A stretch of DNA of 64,000 nt from Sorangium cellulosum. Its GTDB lineage: Bacteria; Myxococcota_A; Polyangia; Polyangiales; Polyangiaceae. Shown in pieces: positions 19,040 through 26,360 of this stretch (positions within the stretch are counted from its first letter, which is position 1; each line of letters starts with the position of its first letter). Location of the stretch: assembly GCF_002950945.1 (NCBI RefSeq), contig NZ_CP012673.1, forward strand, positions 2,976,001 through 3,040,000, written 5' to 3'. A program made the translations under genes and the position numbers. The notes beneath the pieces are model-generated. The model was given only the letters and a program-made list of their open reading frames with translations. It made no database searches and was not told the origin of the DNA.

Positions 19040-19162
19040 CGGCGGTGCGCGGTCGAGTTTACAGCGGCGACGGCGAACAGGGGCGCGACGCCCTCGACGC
19101 GGCACCCACACTCCAGGTAATCTGCGTCGTGCCTCCTCTCGCAAACCAACCCCGAGGCCTTG

Positions 19163-19738
19163 ATGTCCGTTTCGAAGCCGACCGATGTAGCCCCGACGCT
19201 GCGACCACCGCCGGTCATGGCGCCGATCGGCATGATCATCTCAGCCAACTTCTCGGTCACCGGCTTCAGCAGACGCTGGAGCCACTGCCACCAGATGGCA
19301 AACTTTCTCGCGAGGTATGCCAGCGCCAACGAAGACGACCCTGAGCGCTACGCGACGCTCCTCTCGACCTTCTTCAACGAGCTGCTCGAAGCTATCTATC
19401 GCAATCACGCCCCGTCGGGCAACATCAACATCACTTTCCAGAGAAACAACGGGCGCATCAGCGTGACAGCTGAGGTCCCCGCCAACGACGAGAGCGTTCA
19501 GTTCTACAAGCACGCGGTCCAGCTGCTGAATCAGCCCGATCCGATGACCTGGTACCGGGAGCAGCTCGAGCACGACGTGCCCGACAACGACATCACCACG
19601 CTAGGCCTGCTAGAGCTCGCCGTAGTCTACGGCTCCACGCTGAGTTTCACTGAACCCAAGAACGGGACCTCGCTGACCCTGAACATCGAGTTGCCGTTTA
19701 CTGAGGTAGATGAAAATGAGTGCTTCAATCTACCCTGA
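19163..19738 (+). CDS. Slr1658/SiaB-like regulator with a degenerate ATP-binding fold
   Basis: Protein of 191 residues from ATG 19163 (GAGG ribosome-binding site five bases upstream). The pattern resembles the ATP-binding anti-sigma-type kinases of partner-switching systems: an N-box-like helix FFNELLEAIYRNH near residue 70 and a GLLELAVVYGSTLSF segment near the place of the glycine-rich lid. The N-box lacks the usual ENAxKH and the G-box is poor, so it may bind partners without kinase activity. It is the first gene of an eight-gene run; its end overlaps the next gene by 23 bases, indicating translational coupling. The family placement is tentative, based on similarity to residues 1-185 of the gene at 23436. 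Confidence 0.55.
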   Translation: MSVSKPTDVAPTLRPPPVMAPIGMIISANFSVTGFSRRWSHCHQMANFLARYASANEDDPERYATLLSTFFNELLEAIYRNHAPSGNINITFQRNNGRISVTAEVPANDESVQFYKHAVQLLNQPDPMTWYREQLEHDVPDNDITTLGLLELAVVYGSTLSFTEPKNGTSLTLNIELPFTEVDENECFNLP

Positions 19739-20957
19739 GACCGTCGTCCCGCCTTCGTCCTCGTCGGGGAGCCTCCCTTCGTGGCGATCCTCGGTGACGT
19801 TCAACATGCGGGTCGACCAGAACGACCAGGAGGTCGCCCTCGCGGGGATGCTGCGGCCGTTCGTGGGCGACCAGATGCGGGCGATCCGGGGCACGCTGGA
19901 GACGGCGGCGAAGAACGCGACAGGCGAGCTTTGCCTCGATTTCAAGCGCCTCAAGTACATGAACAACGTCGCCTTCCTCGAGATCAACCGGTTCGTCCGG
20001 TGGGCGGTGGAGGCGCGGCCGAACCTCAAGATCAGGCTGATCATCTCGAGCGTCATCCCGTGGGCGATCCGCAAGTTCCAGGTGATCGCCGAGCTGTACC
20101 CGAACGTCTCCGTCGTCATCTACGACAAGGCGTTCTATCCGCTCCAGCAGGTCATCGAGGATGACGACTTCATCGTCGTCCTGCTCACCCAGGCGAAGAT
20201 CATCTGGGAGCACGAGCGGCTGATCCTCGAGCGCCACGGGCTTCAGCCGGGGATGCGGATCGCGGACATCGGGTGCGGCCTCGGGGAGTTCGCGCTCAAG
20301 CTGCAGGCCGACTTCAAGCCCGAGTACATCGTGGGCGTCGACCACTCCAGGCCGATGCTCAGGTACGCCCAGAAGGTGGTGAAGAGCCTCGGCCTCGACA
20401 ACGTGGAGTACCAGTACGGGGACGCGGCGGCGCTCCTCCTGCCCGACAACTCCTACGACTTCGTGTCCTGCCGGCTGTCGCTCCAGGTCTTCGATCAGCC
20501 GAAGCGCATCCTCCACGAGCTGTTCCGCATCTGCAAGCCGGGCGGGCGGATCTACGTGACCAACGAGATGATGTCCTGCATCGCCGGATACCCCCAGCAA
20601 GAGGCCATCCGCTGGACGTACGACGAGATCATCACGATGGGCCGCAAGCTGGGGATGGACATGGACATCGGCTTCAAGACGCGAGAGATGCTCGTCGACA
20701 GCGACCTCGAGGACATCAAGGTCGATCTCGTCAACATCAGCAACATGAACACCGACCGCCACGACTTCGCCAAGGTGGTCGAGAGCTGGTCGTACGTCAT
20801 CAATCAGATGGCCCAGAGGACGGAGGCCGACGCCGAGACGCAGGAGCGGCTCAGGCTCGGCCACGCGGCGCACGTCGAGGCGATCCTCAGCGAGCGCGGC
20901 TACGCGTCGTGGCCCATCTACGCGGGCTCCGGGCGTAAACCGCTCCGATGCATGTGA
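19716..20957 (+). CDS. STAS-like domain fused to SAM-dependent methyltransferase
   Basis: Protein of 413 residues from ATG 19716 (GAGG nine bases upstream). Residues about 25-150 resemble the Slr1659-type STAS-like antagonist fold (LCLDFKRLKYMNNVAFLEINRF, comparable to the LDVRALNFLNSSG segment of the gene at 23436). Residues about 165-330 are a class I methyltransferase: motif I IADIGCGLGEFALK, then IVGVDHSRPMLRYA, DNVEYQYGDAAALLLPDNSYDFV and a UbiE-like continuation. A partner-switch domain controlling a methyltransferase would be a new kind of output; the methyl acceptor is unknown. The gene overlaps its predecessor and is 72 bases before the membrane phosphatase gene. Confidence 0.75.
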   Translation: MSASIYPETVVPPSSSSGSLPSWRSSVTFNMRVDQNDQEVALAGMLRPFVGDQMRAIRGTLETAAKNATGELCLDFKRLKYMNNVAFLEINRFVRWAVEARPNLKIRLIISSVIPWAIRKFQVIAELYPNVSVVIYDKAFYPLQQVIEDDDFIVVLLTQAKIIWEHERLILERHGLQPGMRIADIGCGLGEFALKLQADFKPEYIVGVDHSRPMLRYAQKVVKSLGLDNVEYQYGDAAALLLPDNSYDFVSCRLSLQVFDQPKRILHELFRICKPGGRIYVTNEMMSCIAGYPQQEAIRWTYDEIITMGRKLGMDMDIGFKTREMLVDSDLEDIKVDLVNISNMNTDRHDFAKVVESWSYVINQMAQRTEADAETQERLRLGHAAHVEAILSERGYASWPIYAGSGRKPLRCM

Positions 20958-21029
20958 CGAGAGATCCGTGGCGCGGGAAGCCAGGCGAGCGGGCCAGGCC
21001 GGCAGCACTGGTTGAAGGAGATGCGTGAC

Positions 21030-23411
21030 GTGGCATCCTCTGATAAAGAACGAACACCATCGGGCCCGCGAGGTATCTTCGCGAGGTTGACCAAGTTCAA
21101 CACCAAGTTTCTCCTGGTGACCGGCCTCAGCGTGCTCATCGGCGCGCTGCTGAACATGATCGTCGCCCGCCAGGGCATCCACCGCCTGAGCGAGAAGTCG
21201 ACGCGCGAGATCGAGTCCGGCCTGAACGTGGCCACGCGCGAGTACCTCACCAACCACATCGAGGACAAGGCTCAGCACACCAACTTCCAGCTGAACCACG
21301 CGTACTCGGATCTCGAGATCTTCGCCAACATCGTCCAGCAGTCGTCCGACCTGGGGCAGGACATCGAGCCGATGCTCGACGTCGCCGGGGGGCTCCCCAC
21401 CCTGCACGACAAGCTCGTCTACAACCCGAAGGGCAACTGGTTCCAGAACGGCCCCGACGAGCCCGCCGCGGTCACGGTCTGGGGGTACATGGGCGACCGC
21501 GGGACGGTCCTGCCCGACGTGCAGCGCTCGGTCGATCGGTCGGCGTGGCTCGACCTGCTCATGCCGTCGTTCGCGAAGTACGGCGCGTCGAAGCTGCAGC
21601 TCTACTACGTGGGGCCGCGCGAGCAGCCGTTCGCGAGGATGGTGCCTTATACGGACACCGGCGGCGCCTGCGACAAGAAGTACCCGGGACACAACGAGAA
21701 GATCTGGTACGACTTCTTCTTCCCTGGCCTCGTGGACAGCTGGCTCGAGTGGATCAAGAAGCCGGACGGCCTGAAGCAGCTGAAGACCCAGATCACCGTC
21801 CTTCCTCCGTACGAGGACGCGGCGGGCGGCGGCATGGTCATGACGGTGTTCCACCCGATCTGGAGCAAGGACCGGAAGGCCTTCGCCGGCTCGGTGGGCA
21901 TCGACCTGACCCTCGGGCAGCTCATCGAGTCGATCAAGGACGTGAAGCTCGCGCAGACCGGCTTCGCCTTCCTCGCGCAGTCGGACGGCAACGTGCTGGC
22001 GGTCAACGATCCCGGCGCGGTGACCCTCGGCCTCCAGGCGAGCTCCGACAAGGTCGAGGCGGGCGTCGGGCTCCTGACGCGGCGGCTCAAGGACAGCAAG
22101 GAGCCCGGGATCGCGGGCCTCACGCCGCCCAGGGCCGACCAGATCGACTACCACGAGGTCACGATCAGCGGTCAGCAGCACATCGTCGTGCTCGAGCGCC
22201 TCTCCGCGCTGAACAGCTGGGCCGGCTCCACGATCGCGACGGAGCACTGGACCCTCGGCTTCGTCGTCCCGAAGGCCGAGATGTACGCCTCGCTCATCGC
22301 GGCGCAGGAGGCCATCGAGCAGAGCCGGACGACCATCGTCACGACGCAGATCCTGATCACGATGGCGTCGTTCCTCGTGCTCATGCTCGGCGTCTACCTG
22401 GTCTCCCGCAAGATGACGGGCGAGCTCGTGGCGCTCTCGACGGGCGCGACGCGGATGCGAGAGGGCGACTACGGCGTCCGGATCCAGGTGAACTCCGCCG
22501 ACGAGATCGGCCAGCTCGGCGTCGCCTTCAACGAGATGGCGAGCGAGATCCAGGCCTACACGAACAACCTCGAGGAGCTCGTCGGTGAGCGGACGCGCGC
22601 GCTCGAGAAGGCGAACGAGGAGATCAGCGAGCTGAACGCGAAGCTCGCGCAGGAGAACATCCGCCTCGGCGCGGAGCTGAACGTCGCGCGCCAGCTCCAG
22701 CTCATGGTGCTCCCCGCGCCGGCCGAGCTCCAGGAGATCCCGGGCCTCGACATCGCGGGCTACATGGCCCCCGCCGACGAGGTCGGCGGCGACTACTACG
22801 ACGTGCTGCGGAGCGACGGCATGGTCAAGATCGGCATCGGCGACGTGACGGGCCACGGCCTCGAGAGCGGCGTCTTGATGCTGATGGTCCAGACGGCCGT
22901 GCGGACCCTGCTCGCCGCCAACGAGCGCGATCCCAAGAAGTTCCTGAACATCGTCAACAAGGTCATCTACCAGAACATCCAGCGCATCCGCTCGGACAAG
23001 AACCTGTCCCTGACCCTCCTCGACTACAGCGACGGCGACGGCAAGCTGCAGCTCACGGGCCAGCACGAGGATCTGATCATCGTCCGCAAGGACGGGACCC
23101 TCGACCGCGTGGAGACCATGGGGCTCGGCCTGCCGATCGGCATCGACCTGGATATCAGCGACTTCATCGGCAGCATCGAGGTGCAGCTGGAGCCGGGGGA
23201 CGTCGTGACGCTGTTCAGCGACGGCATCACCGAAGCGGAGGACTCGTCAGAGGAGCAATACGGCATCGACCGGCTCTGTCAGGTGATTTCGCGGAGTCAT
23301 GAGAAGACCTCGAAGGAGATAAAAGACGCTATCATCGAGGATGTCTTGGCGCACGTTGGCTACAACAAGATCCATGATGACATTACGGTGCTTGTCATTA
23401 AGAGGGTGTGA
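21030..23411 (+). CDS. Membrane sensor PP2C/SpoIIE phosphatase (Cache-HAMP-PP2C)
   Basis: Protein of 793 residues from GTG 21030, chosen because AAGGAG lies nine bases upstream (a TTG at 21012 and an ATG at 21021 are poorly spaced). One transmembrane helix near residues 26-45, a periplasmic double-Cache-like region of about 390 residues, a second helix near 437-458, a HAMP domain (DYGVRIQVNSADEIGQLGVA), a coiled coil and a SpoIIE-type PP2C domain from about 569. Metal-binding aspartates are visible in EVGGDYYDVL, GIGDVTGHG, FSDGITEAED and DDITVLVI. It should sense an external signal and dephosphorylate the STAS proteins encoded nearby, like SiaA or RsbU. Same operon as the flanking genes. Confidence 0.9.
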   Translation: MASSDKERTPSGPRGIFARLTKFNTKFLLVTGLSVLIGALLNMIVARQGIHRLSEKSTREIESGLNVATREYLTNHIEDKAQHTNFQLNHAYSDLEIFANIVQQSSDLGQDIEPMLDVAGGLPTLHDKLVYNPKGNWFQNGPDEPAAVTVWGYMGDRGTVLPDVQRSVDRSAWLDLLMPSFAKYGASKLQLYYVGPREQPFARMVPYTDTGGACDKKYPGHNEKIWYDFFFPGLVDSWLEWIKKPDGLKQLKTQITVLPPYEDAAGGGMVMTVFHPIWSKDRKAFAGSVGIDLTLGQLIESIKDVKLAQTGFAFLAQSDGNVLAVNDPGAVTLGLQASSDKVEAGVGLLTRRLKDSKEPGIAGLTPPRADQIDYHEVTISGQQHIVVLERLSALNSWAGSTIATEHWTLGFVVPKAEMYASLIAAQEAIEQSRTTIVTTQILITMASFLVLMLGVYLVSRKMTGELVALSTGATRMREGDYGVRIQVNSADEIGQLGVAFNEMASEIQAYTNNLEELVGERTRALEKANEEISELNAKLAQENIRLGAELNVARQLQLMVLPAPAELQEIPGLDIAGYMAPADEVGGDYYDVLRSDGMVKIGIGDVTGHGLESGVLMLMVQTAVRTLLAANERDPKKFLNIVNKVIYQNIQRIRSDKNLSLTLLDYSDGDGKLQLTGQHEDLIIVRKDGTLDRVETMGLGLPIGIDLDISDFIGSIEVQLEPGDVVTLFSDGITEAEDSSEEQYGIDRLCQVISRSHEKTSKEIKDAIIEDVLAHVGYNKIHDDITVLVIKRV

Positions 23412-23435
23412 GCAAGGGGGAGACTGGGCATTACC

Positions 23436-24353
23436 ATGAGCGAAATCATCGGCGTCTACTCTTTAGACGATTCGTTCAGCGAGCACATGTCGCTGACGTT
23501 GTACCCCGACTCGTTCGCGGTGAGATGGAGCCTGTGCAACCTGACGGCGAATTTCATGGCCGAGTACTTCGGCGAGCTCTTTCCGGAGATAGACGGCGAG
23601 GACAGGCTCATCAGTCGCGATGAGGTCTCTGGTGCCATCGGCTACGTCCTGAACGAGCTCGTCGAGAACGCCGTGAAGTTCAACCAGCACGGCGATATCA
23701 CGGTGACTGTCGGGATCGGGCGAGAGGACCTGGTGTGCCTCGTCAGCAACCAGATCACGAACGCCGCCGTCCCCTCGCTGCGCGAGAAGCTCCTGGAGCT
23801 CACGCAGGAGGATCCGGGGGAGCTCCTGCGCAGGCAGGCCGAGGCGAACGCCGAGGACGCAGAGAACGCGGGGTCAGGGCTCGGGTACCTGATCATCATG
23901 AACGATTACGGTGTCAGTCTTGGATGGAAGCTGGATCCGATCTCGGTCAACAGCTTCAGCATCAAGACGATGGCCAGAATTCCCATTTTGAACGAAAGGT
24001 CGAGAATGGAAATCAAAGGTGGCAACTACCGGGTTTGGTACGATCCCTCCGAGGTGGTGGTGTACCTGGAGGGGATCCTTCGTCTTGGCGGAACCACCGA
24101 GTACGCCCCCATCGAGGAGCTGCTCGACAAGGTCCTCGCCACGAACCCGCCGACGATCACGCTCGACGTCCGCGCGCTGAACTTCCTGAACAGCTCGGGG
24201 ATCAACGTCCTCTACAAGTTCGCGATCGCCACCCGGAAGAAGGGCGAGCTCCAGCTCATCGTGCGCGGGTCGAAGTCCATCCCGTGGCAAGGGAAGTCGC
24301 TGCCCAACCTCAAGAAGTTCAACCAGAACTTCGAGATGATACTCTGTGATTGA
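23436..24353 (+). CDS. Slr1658-Slr1659-type fusion: anti-sigma-like ATPase plus STAS-like domain
   Basis: Protein of 305 residues. Residues 1-185 form a GHKL ATP-binding domain with an intact N-box NELVENAVKFN near residue 75 and a glycine lid GSGLGYLIIMNDYG near residue 146. Residues about 191-305 are a STAS-like domain (LDVRALNFLNSSGINVLYKF). In cyanobacteria these are two adjacent genes, slr1658 and slr1659; here they read through as one chain without a stop, although a Met at codon 191 could give a separate STAS product. Kinase and antagonist in one polypeptide would favour self-phosphorylation. It starts 24 bases after the membrane phosphatase gene. Confidence 0.75.
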   Translation: MSEIIGVYSLDDSFSEHMSLTLYPDSFAVRWSLCNLTANFMAEYFGELFPEIDGEDRLISRDEVSGAIGYVLNELVENAVKFNQHGDITVTVGIGREDLVCLVSNQITNAAVPSLREKLLELTQEDPGELLRRQAEANAEDAENAGSGLGYLIIMNDYGVSLGWKLDPISVNSFSIKTMARIPILNERSRMEIKGGNYRVWYDPSEVVVYLEGILRLGGTTEYAPIEELLDKVLATNPPTITLDVRALNFLNSSGINVLYKFAIATRKKGELQLIVRGSKSIPWQGKSLPNLKKFNQNFEMILCD

Positions 24354-24359
24354 GCTCGG

Positions 24360-25391
24360 ATGGGATCCTCCGTCCAACCCGATTCGCGTCCAGGTCGATC
24401 CATGACTTCACCCAAGGACATCAGCTCGATGCACTCCAGAGGCTTCATACAGAAGCAGAGTAATCTGGATGCCATCAGGGCGATCGTGAAGGATCGGCAA
24501 GCGTGGAATACGCTGCTCCGCGAGGAGGGGAACTTCACCGACTTCATGGAACGCTGCAGCGCGCTGTTGGAGTACGTCGACAAGCTGAAGCTCGATTTCG
24601 ACGATCTCTCCCTGGTGCACGAGGCGATCCTGGAGCACGCGACCAGCATTGAGAACGAGCTCGAAGGGTACAACCGGGCCATCGACGACGACCTCGCGGT
24701 GGCGCGGCAGGTGCAGCGCGCGCTGCTTCCGGAGGCGACCGGAGCCATCGCCTCGTCGTTCGACATGGCCATCTTCCACAAGCAGCTGGCGCAGGTGGGA
24801 GGGGACTATTACGACTTCTTCTATCTCCCCGGCGAGCGCCACGCGATCGGTGTTTACGATATCTCGGGTCACGGAGTATCGTCGGCGCTCATCATGGCGT
24901 TCCTGAAGGCCCAGTTCGCCCACGCCACCAAGCGGCTCGACAGCCCGGGGGCGATCGTGGACTGGGTGAACCGGAGCGCCTACTCGTTCCTGCGAGAGGT
25001 CCGCCGGTACGCGACGGTGAACTTCGTCATGTTCACGGACCGGTTCCTTCGCTACGTCTCGGGCGGAGGCTACGGGCTCCTGGTCCGCCGCGGGACGCCT
25101 CGCTCGTTCAACCGGGTGAGCAACTTCATCGGTCTGCGCATCAAGCCGTTTCACGAGTTCGAGCTGCCGTTCGAGGAGGATGACGTCCTCGCCTTGTACA
25201 CAGACGGGATGTTCGAGGCGCAGGACGCGAGCGGGGAGATTTATTCCGTGCAACGTCTCAACGAAATCGTCGTCAAGCACAGCGAGGAGCCGGTGCAGGT
25301 GATCCTCGATCGATGCATCGAGGACTACACGCGGTTCCGAGTGGCGGACGCCGACGACATCACACTGATCATCCTGCGAAGGTGCGCCTGA
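24360..25391 (+). CDS. Cytoplasmic SpoIIE/PP2C phosphatase
   Basis: Protein of 343 residues (ATG 24360; alternatives at 24402 and 24429). A helical N-terminal part of about 110 residues leads into a SpoIIE-type PP2C phosphatase: VARQVQRALLPEA, QVGGDYYDFFYLP, GVYDISGHGVSSALI, LYTDGMFEAQD and DADDITLIILR contain the expected metal-binding aspartates. It has no transmembrane segment, unlike the phosphatase at 21030, so the operon pairs one membrane-bound and one soluble phosphatase. The likely substrates are the phosphorylated STAS-like proteins of the same cluster. The stop overlaps the next start (TGATG at 25389-25393). Confidence 0.9.
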   Translation: MGSSVQPDSRPGRSMTSPKDISSMHSRGFIQKQSNLDAIRAIVKDRQAWNTLLREEGNFTDFMERCSALLEYVDKLKLDFDDLSLVHEAILEHATSIENELEGYNRAIDDDLAVARQVQRALLPEATGAIASSFDMAIFHKQLAQVGGDYYDFFYLPGERHAIGVYDISGHGVSSALIMAFLKAQFAHATKRLDSPGAIVDWVNRSAYSFLREVRRYATVNFVMFTDRFLRYVSGGGYGLLVRRGTPRSFNRVSNFIGLRIKPFHEFELPFEEDDVLALYTDGMFEAQDASGEIYSVQRLNEIVVKHSEEPVQVILDRCIEDYTRFRVADADDITLIILRRCA

Positions 25392-25882
25392 TGAAGCCCG
25401 AGAAGAATCATTCGCAGACGTCGGTCGGTGCATCGATATACATATCTCCGATCGATCACATCACGGGCGACGTGGCCGGCCTGCTTGCGAACTTTTTGGA
25501 CGCGCTGCTGGTAAGGTTCTATCCGAGGCGGATCTGCCAGAAGGTCAACGTGGTGGTCACGGAGCTGGTCACCAACGTGATCCAGCACGGGACCGAGCGG
25601 GAGAGCGAGGTTCGGCTGGATCTGAGCATCGATCCGGACCGGCTGCTCATCAAGGTCTCGAACCGCGTTACCCCGGAGGAGTACCGAACCGTCAAGGCCG
25701 TATTCGACGAGATCTTCGCCGCGGAGGATCCGAGGGAGCTCTTCGCCAGGACAGTGCGCGAGCGGCGCAACGACCGGCGCAGAGGAGGCCTCGGCCTCAT
25801 CCGGCTGACCGCCGAGAACAAGTTCCATCTCTCGACGCAGTACGTCGATGGAATCCTCGTCGTCCAGGCAACTTTCCCTTGA
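25391..25882 (+). CDS. Anti-sigma-factor-type Ser kinase (RsbW-like ATPase)
   Basis: Protein of 163 residues with a GHKL ATP-binding fold of the HATPase_c_2 type: N-box VVTELVTNVIQHG near residue 58 and G-box RRGGLGLIRLT near residue 137. These kinases phosphorylate STAS antagonists and, in the other state, bind a sigma factor or other target. This is the most canonical kinase of the cluster. Its ATG overlaps the phosphatase stop, and the downstream STAS-like gene starts 35 bases after it, a classic RsbU-RsbW-RsbV type grouping. No sigma factor gene is adjacent, so the final target is not evident. Confidence 0.87.
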   Translation: MKPEKNHSQTSVGASIYISPIDHITGDVAGLLANFLDALLVRFYPRRICQKVNVVVTELVTNVIQHGTERESEVRLDLSIDPDRLLIKVSNRVTPEEYRTVKAVFDEIFAAEDPRELFARTVRERRNDRRRGGLGLIRLTAENKFHLSTQYVDGILVVQATFP

Positions 25883-25916
25883 AAAGGCTGCGTATGTTTT
25901 CCACGAAAGGTCGCGT

Positions 25917-26327
25917 ATGAAGGCTCTCAGCTATGGAGAAATCACGGATGGCGGGCTGAGCGTCTTTCAGTCGGTCGCCCGGCTCGATGACGACAACCGC
26001 CTCGTCCTGACCTTCGAGGGCGCTATCCGGATCGACAACCCGTACCGGTACCTGTCCAGCTACCTCGACGAGCTGGCGCGGGTCCTGCCGCAGCACCCCA
26101 TCACGTCCACGGTGATGGACTTCGTGAAGATGCGGTTCTGCAACTCGAACGGCTTCTACGTCATCATGGACATCGTGGACGCGGTGTACAACCTCGTGCC
26201 CGGGCGGGTGACCGTGAGGCGGATCCTCGACGACGACTGGCAGCACGAGACCCTGCCGATCCTCCTCAACCTGAACGAGGAGCACGTGGCCGCGAGGACG
26301 ACGTTCGAGGATGTCAAAGAACCTTAG
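25917..26327 (+). CDS. STAS-like antagonist (Slr1659-type)
   Basis: Protein of 136 residues from ATG 25917, with GAAAGG six bases upstream; the in-frame ATG at 25848 lies inside the previous gene and lacks such a site. The core STVMDFVKMRFCNSNGFYVI matches the region where STAS antagonists carry the phosphorylatable Ser or Thr (compare LNFLNSSG in the gene at 23436); Ser or Asn in CNSNG would be the candidate site. It should be phosphorylated by the RsbW-like kinase and dephosphorylated by the neighbouring phosphatases. It resembles the STAS-like parts of two other cluster proteins, so the cluster has several antagonists. Confidence 0.7.
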   Translation: MKALSYGEITDGGLSVFQSVARLDDDNRLVLTFEGAIRIDNPYRYLSSYLDELARVLPQHPITSTVMDFVKMRFCNSNGFYVIMDIVDAVYNLVPGRVTVRRILDDDWQHETLPILLNLNEEHVAARTTFEDVKEP

Positions 26328-26360
26328 CCGTGGGGTGGGGGCGCGGTAGGGCGAGCGGCG

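Larger units (their letters stand above)
18265..19162. other. Long non-coding leader before the partner-switching operon
   Basis: About 900 bases with no convincing gene. The first half is extremely G/C-rich; it contains an 8-bp inverted repeat GTTCCCGC/GCGGGAAC at 18486-18493 and 18506-18513 and the strong hairpin at 18622-18652. The second half is markedly less biased, with AT-rich patches near 18965-19005, and holds the promoter-like site at 18664 and a nested hairpin at 19003-19039. If transcription starts near 18700, the leader RNA is about 460 bases. Confidence 0.5.
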
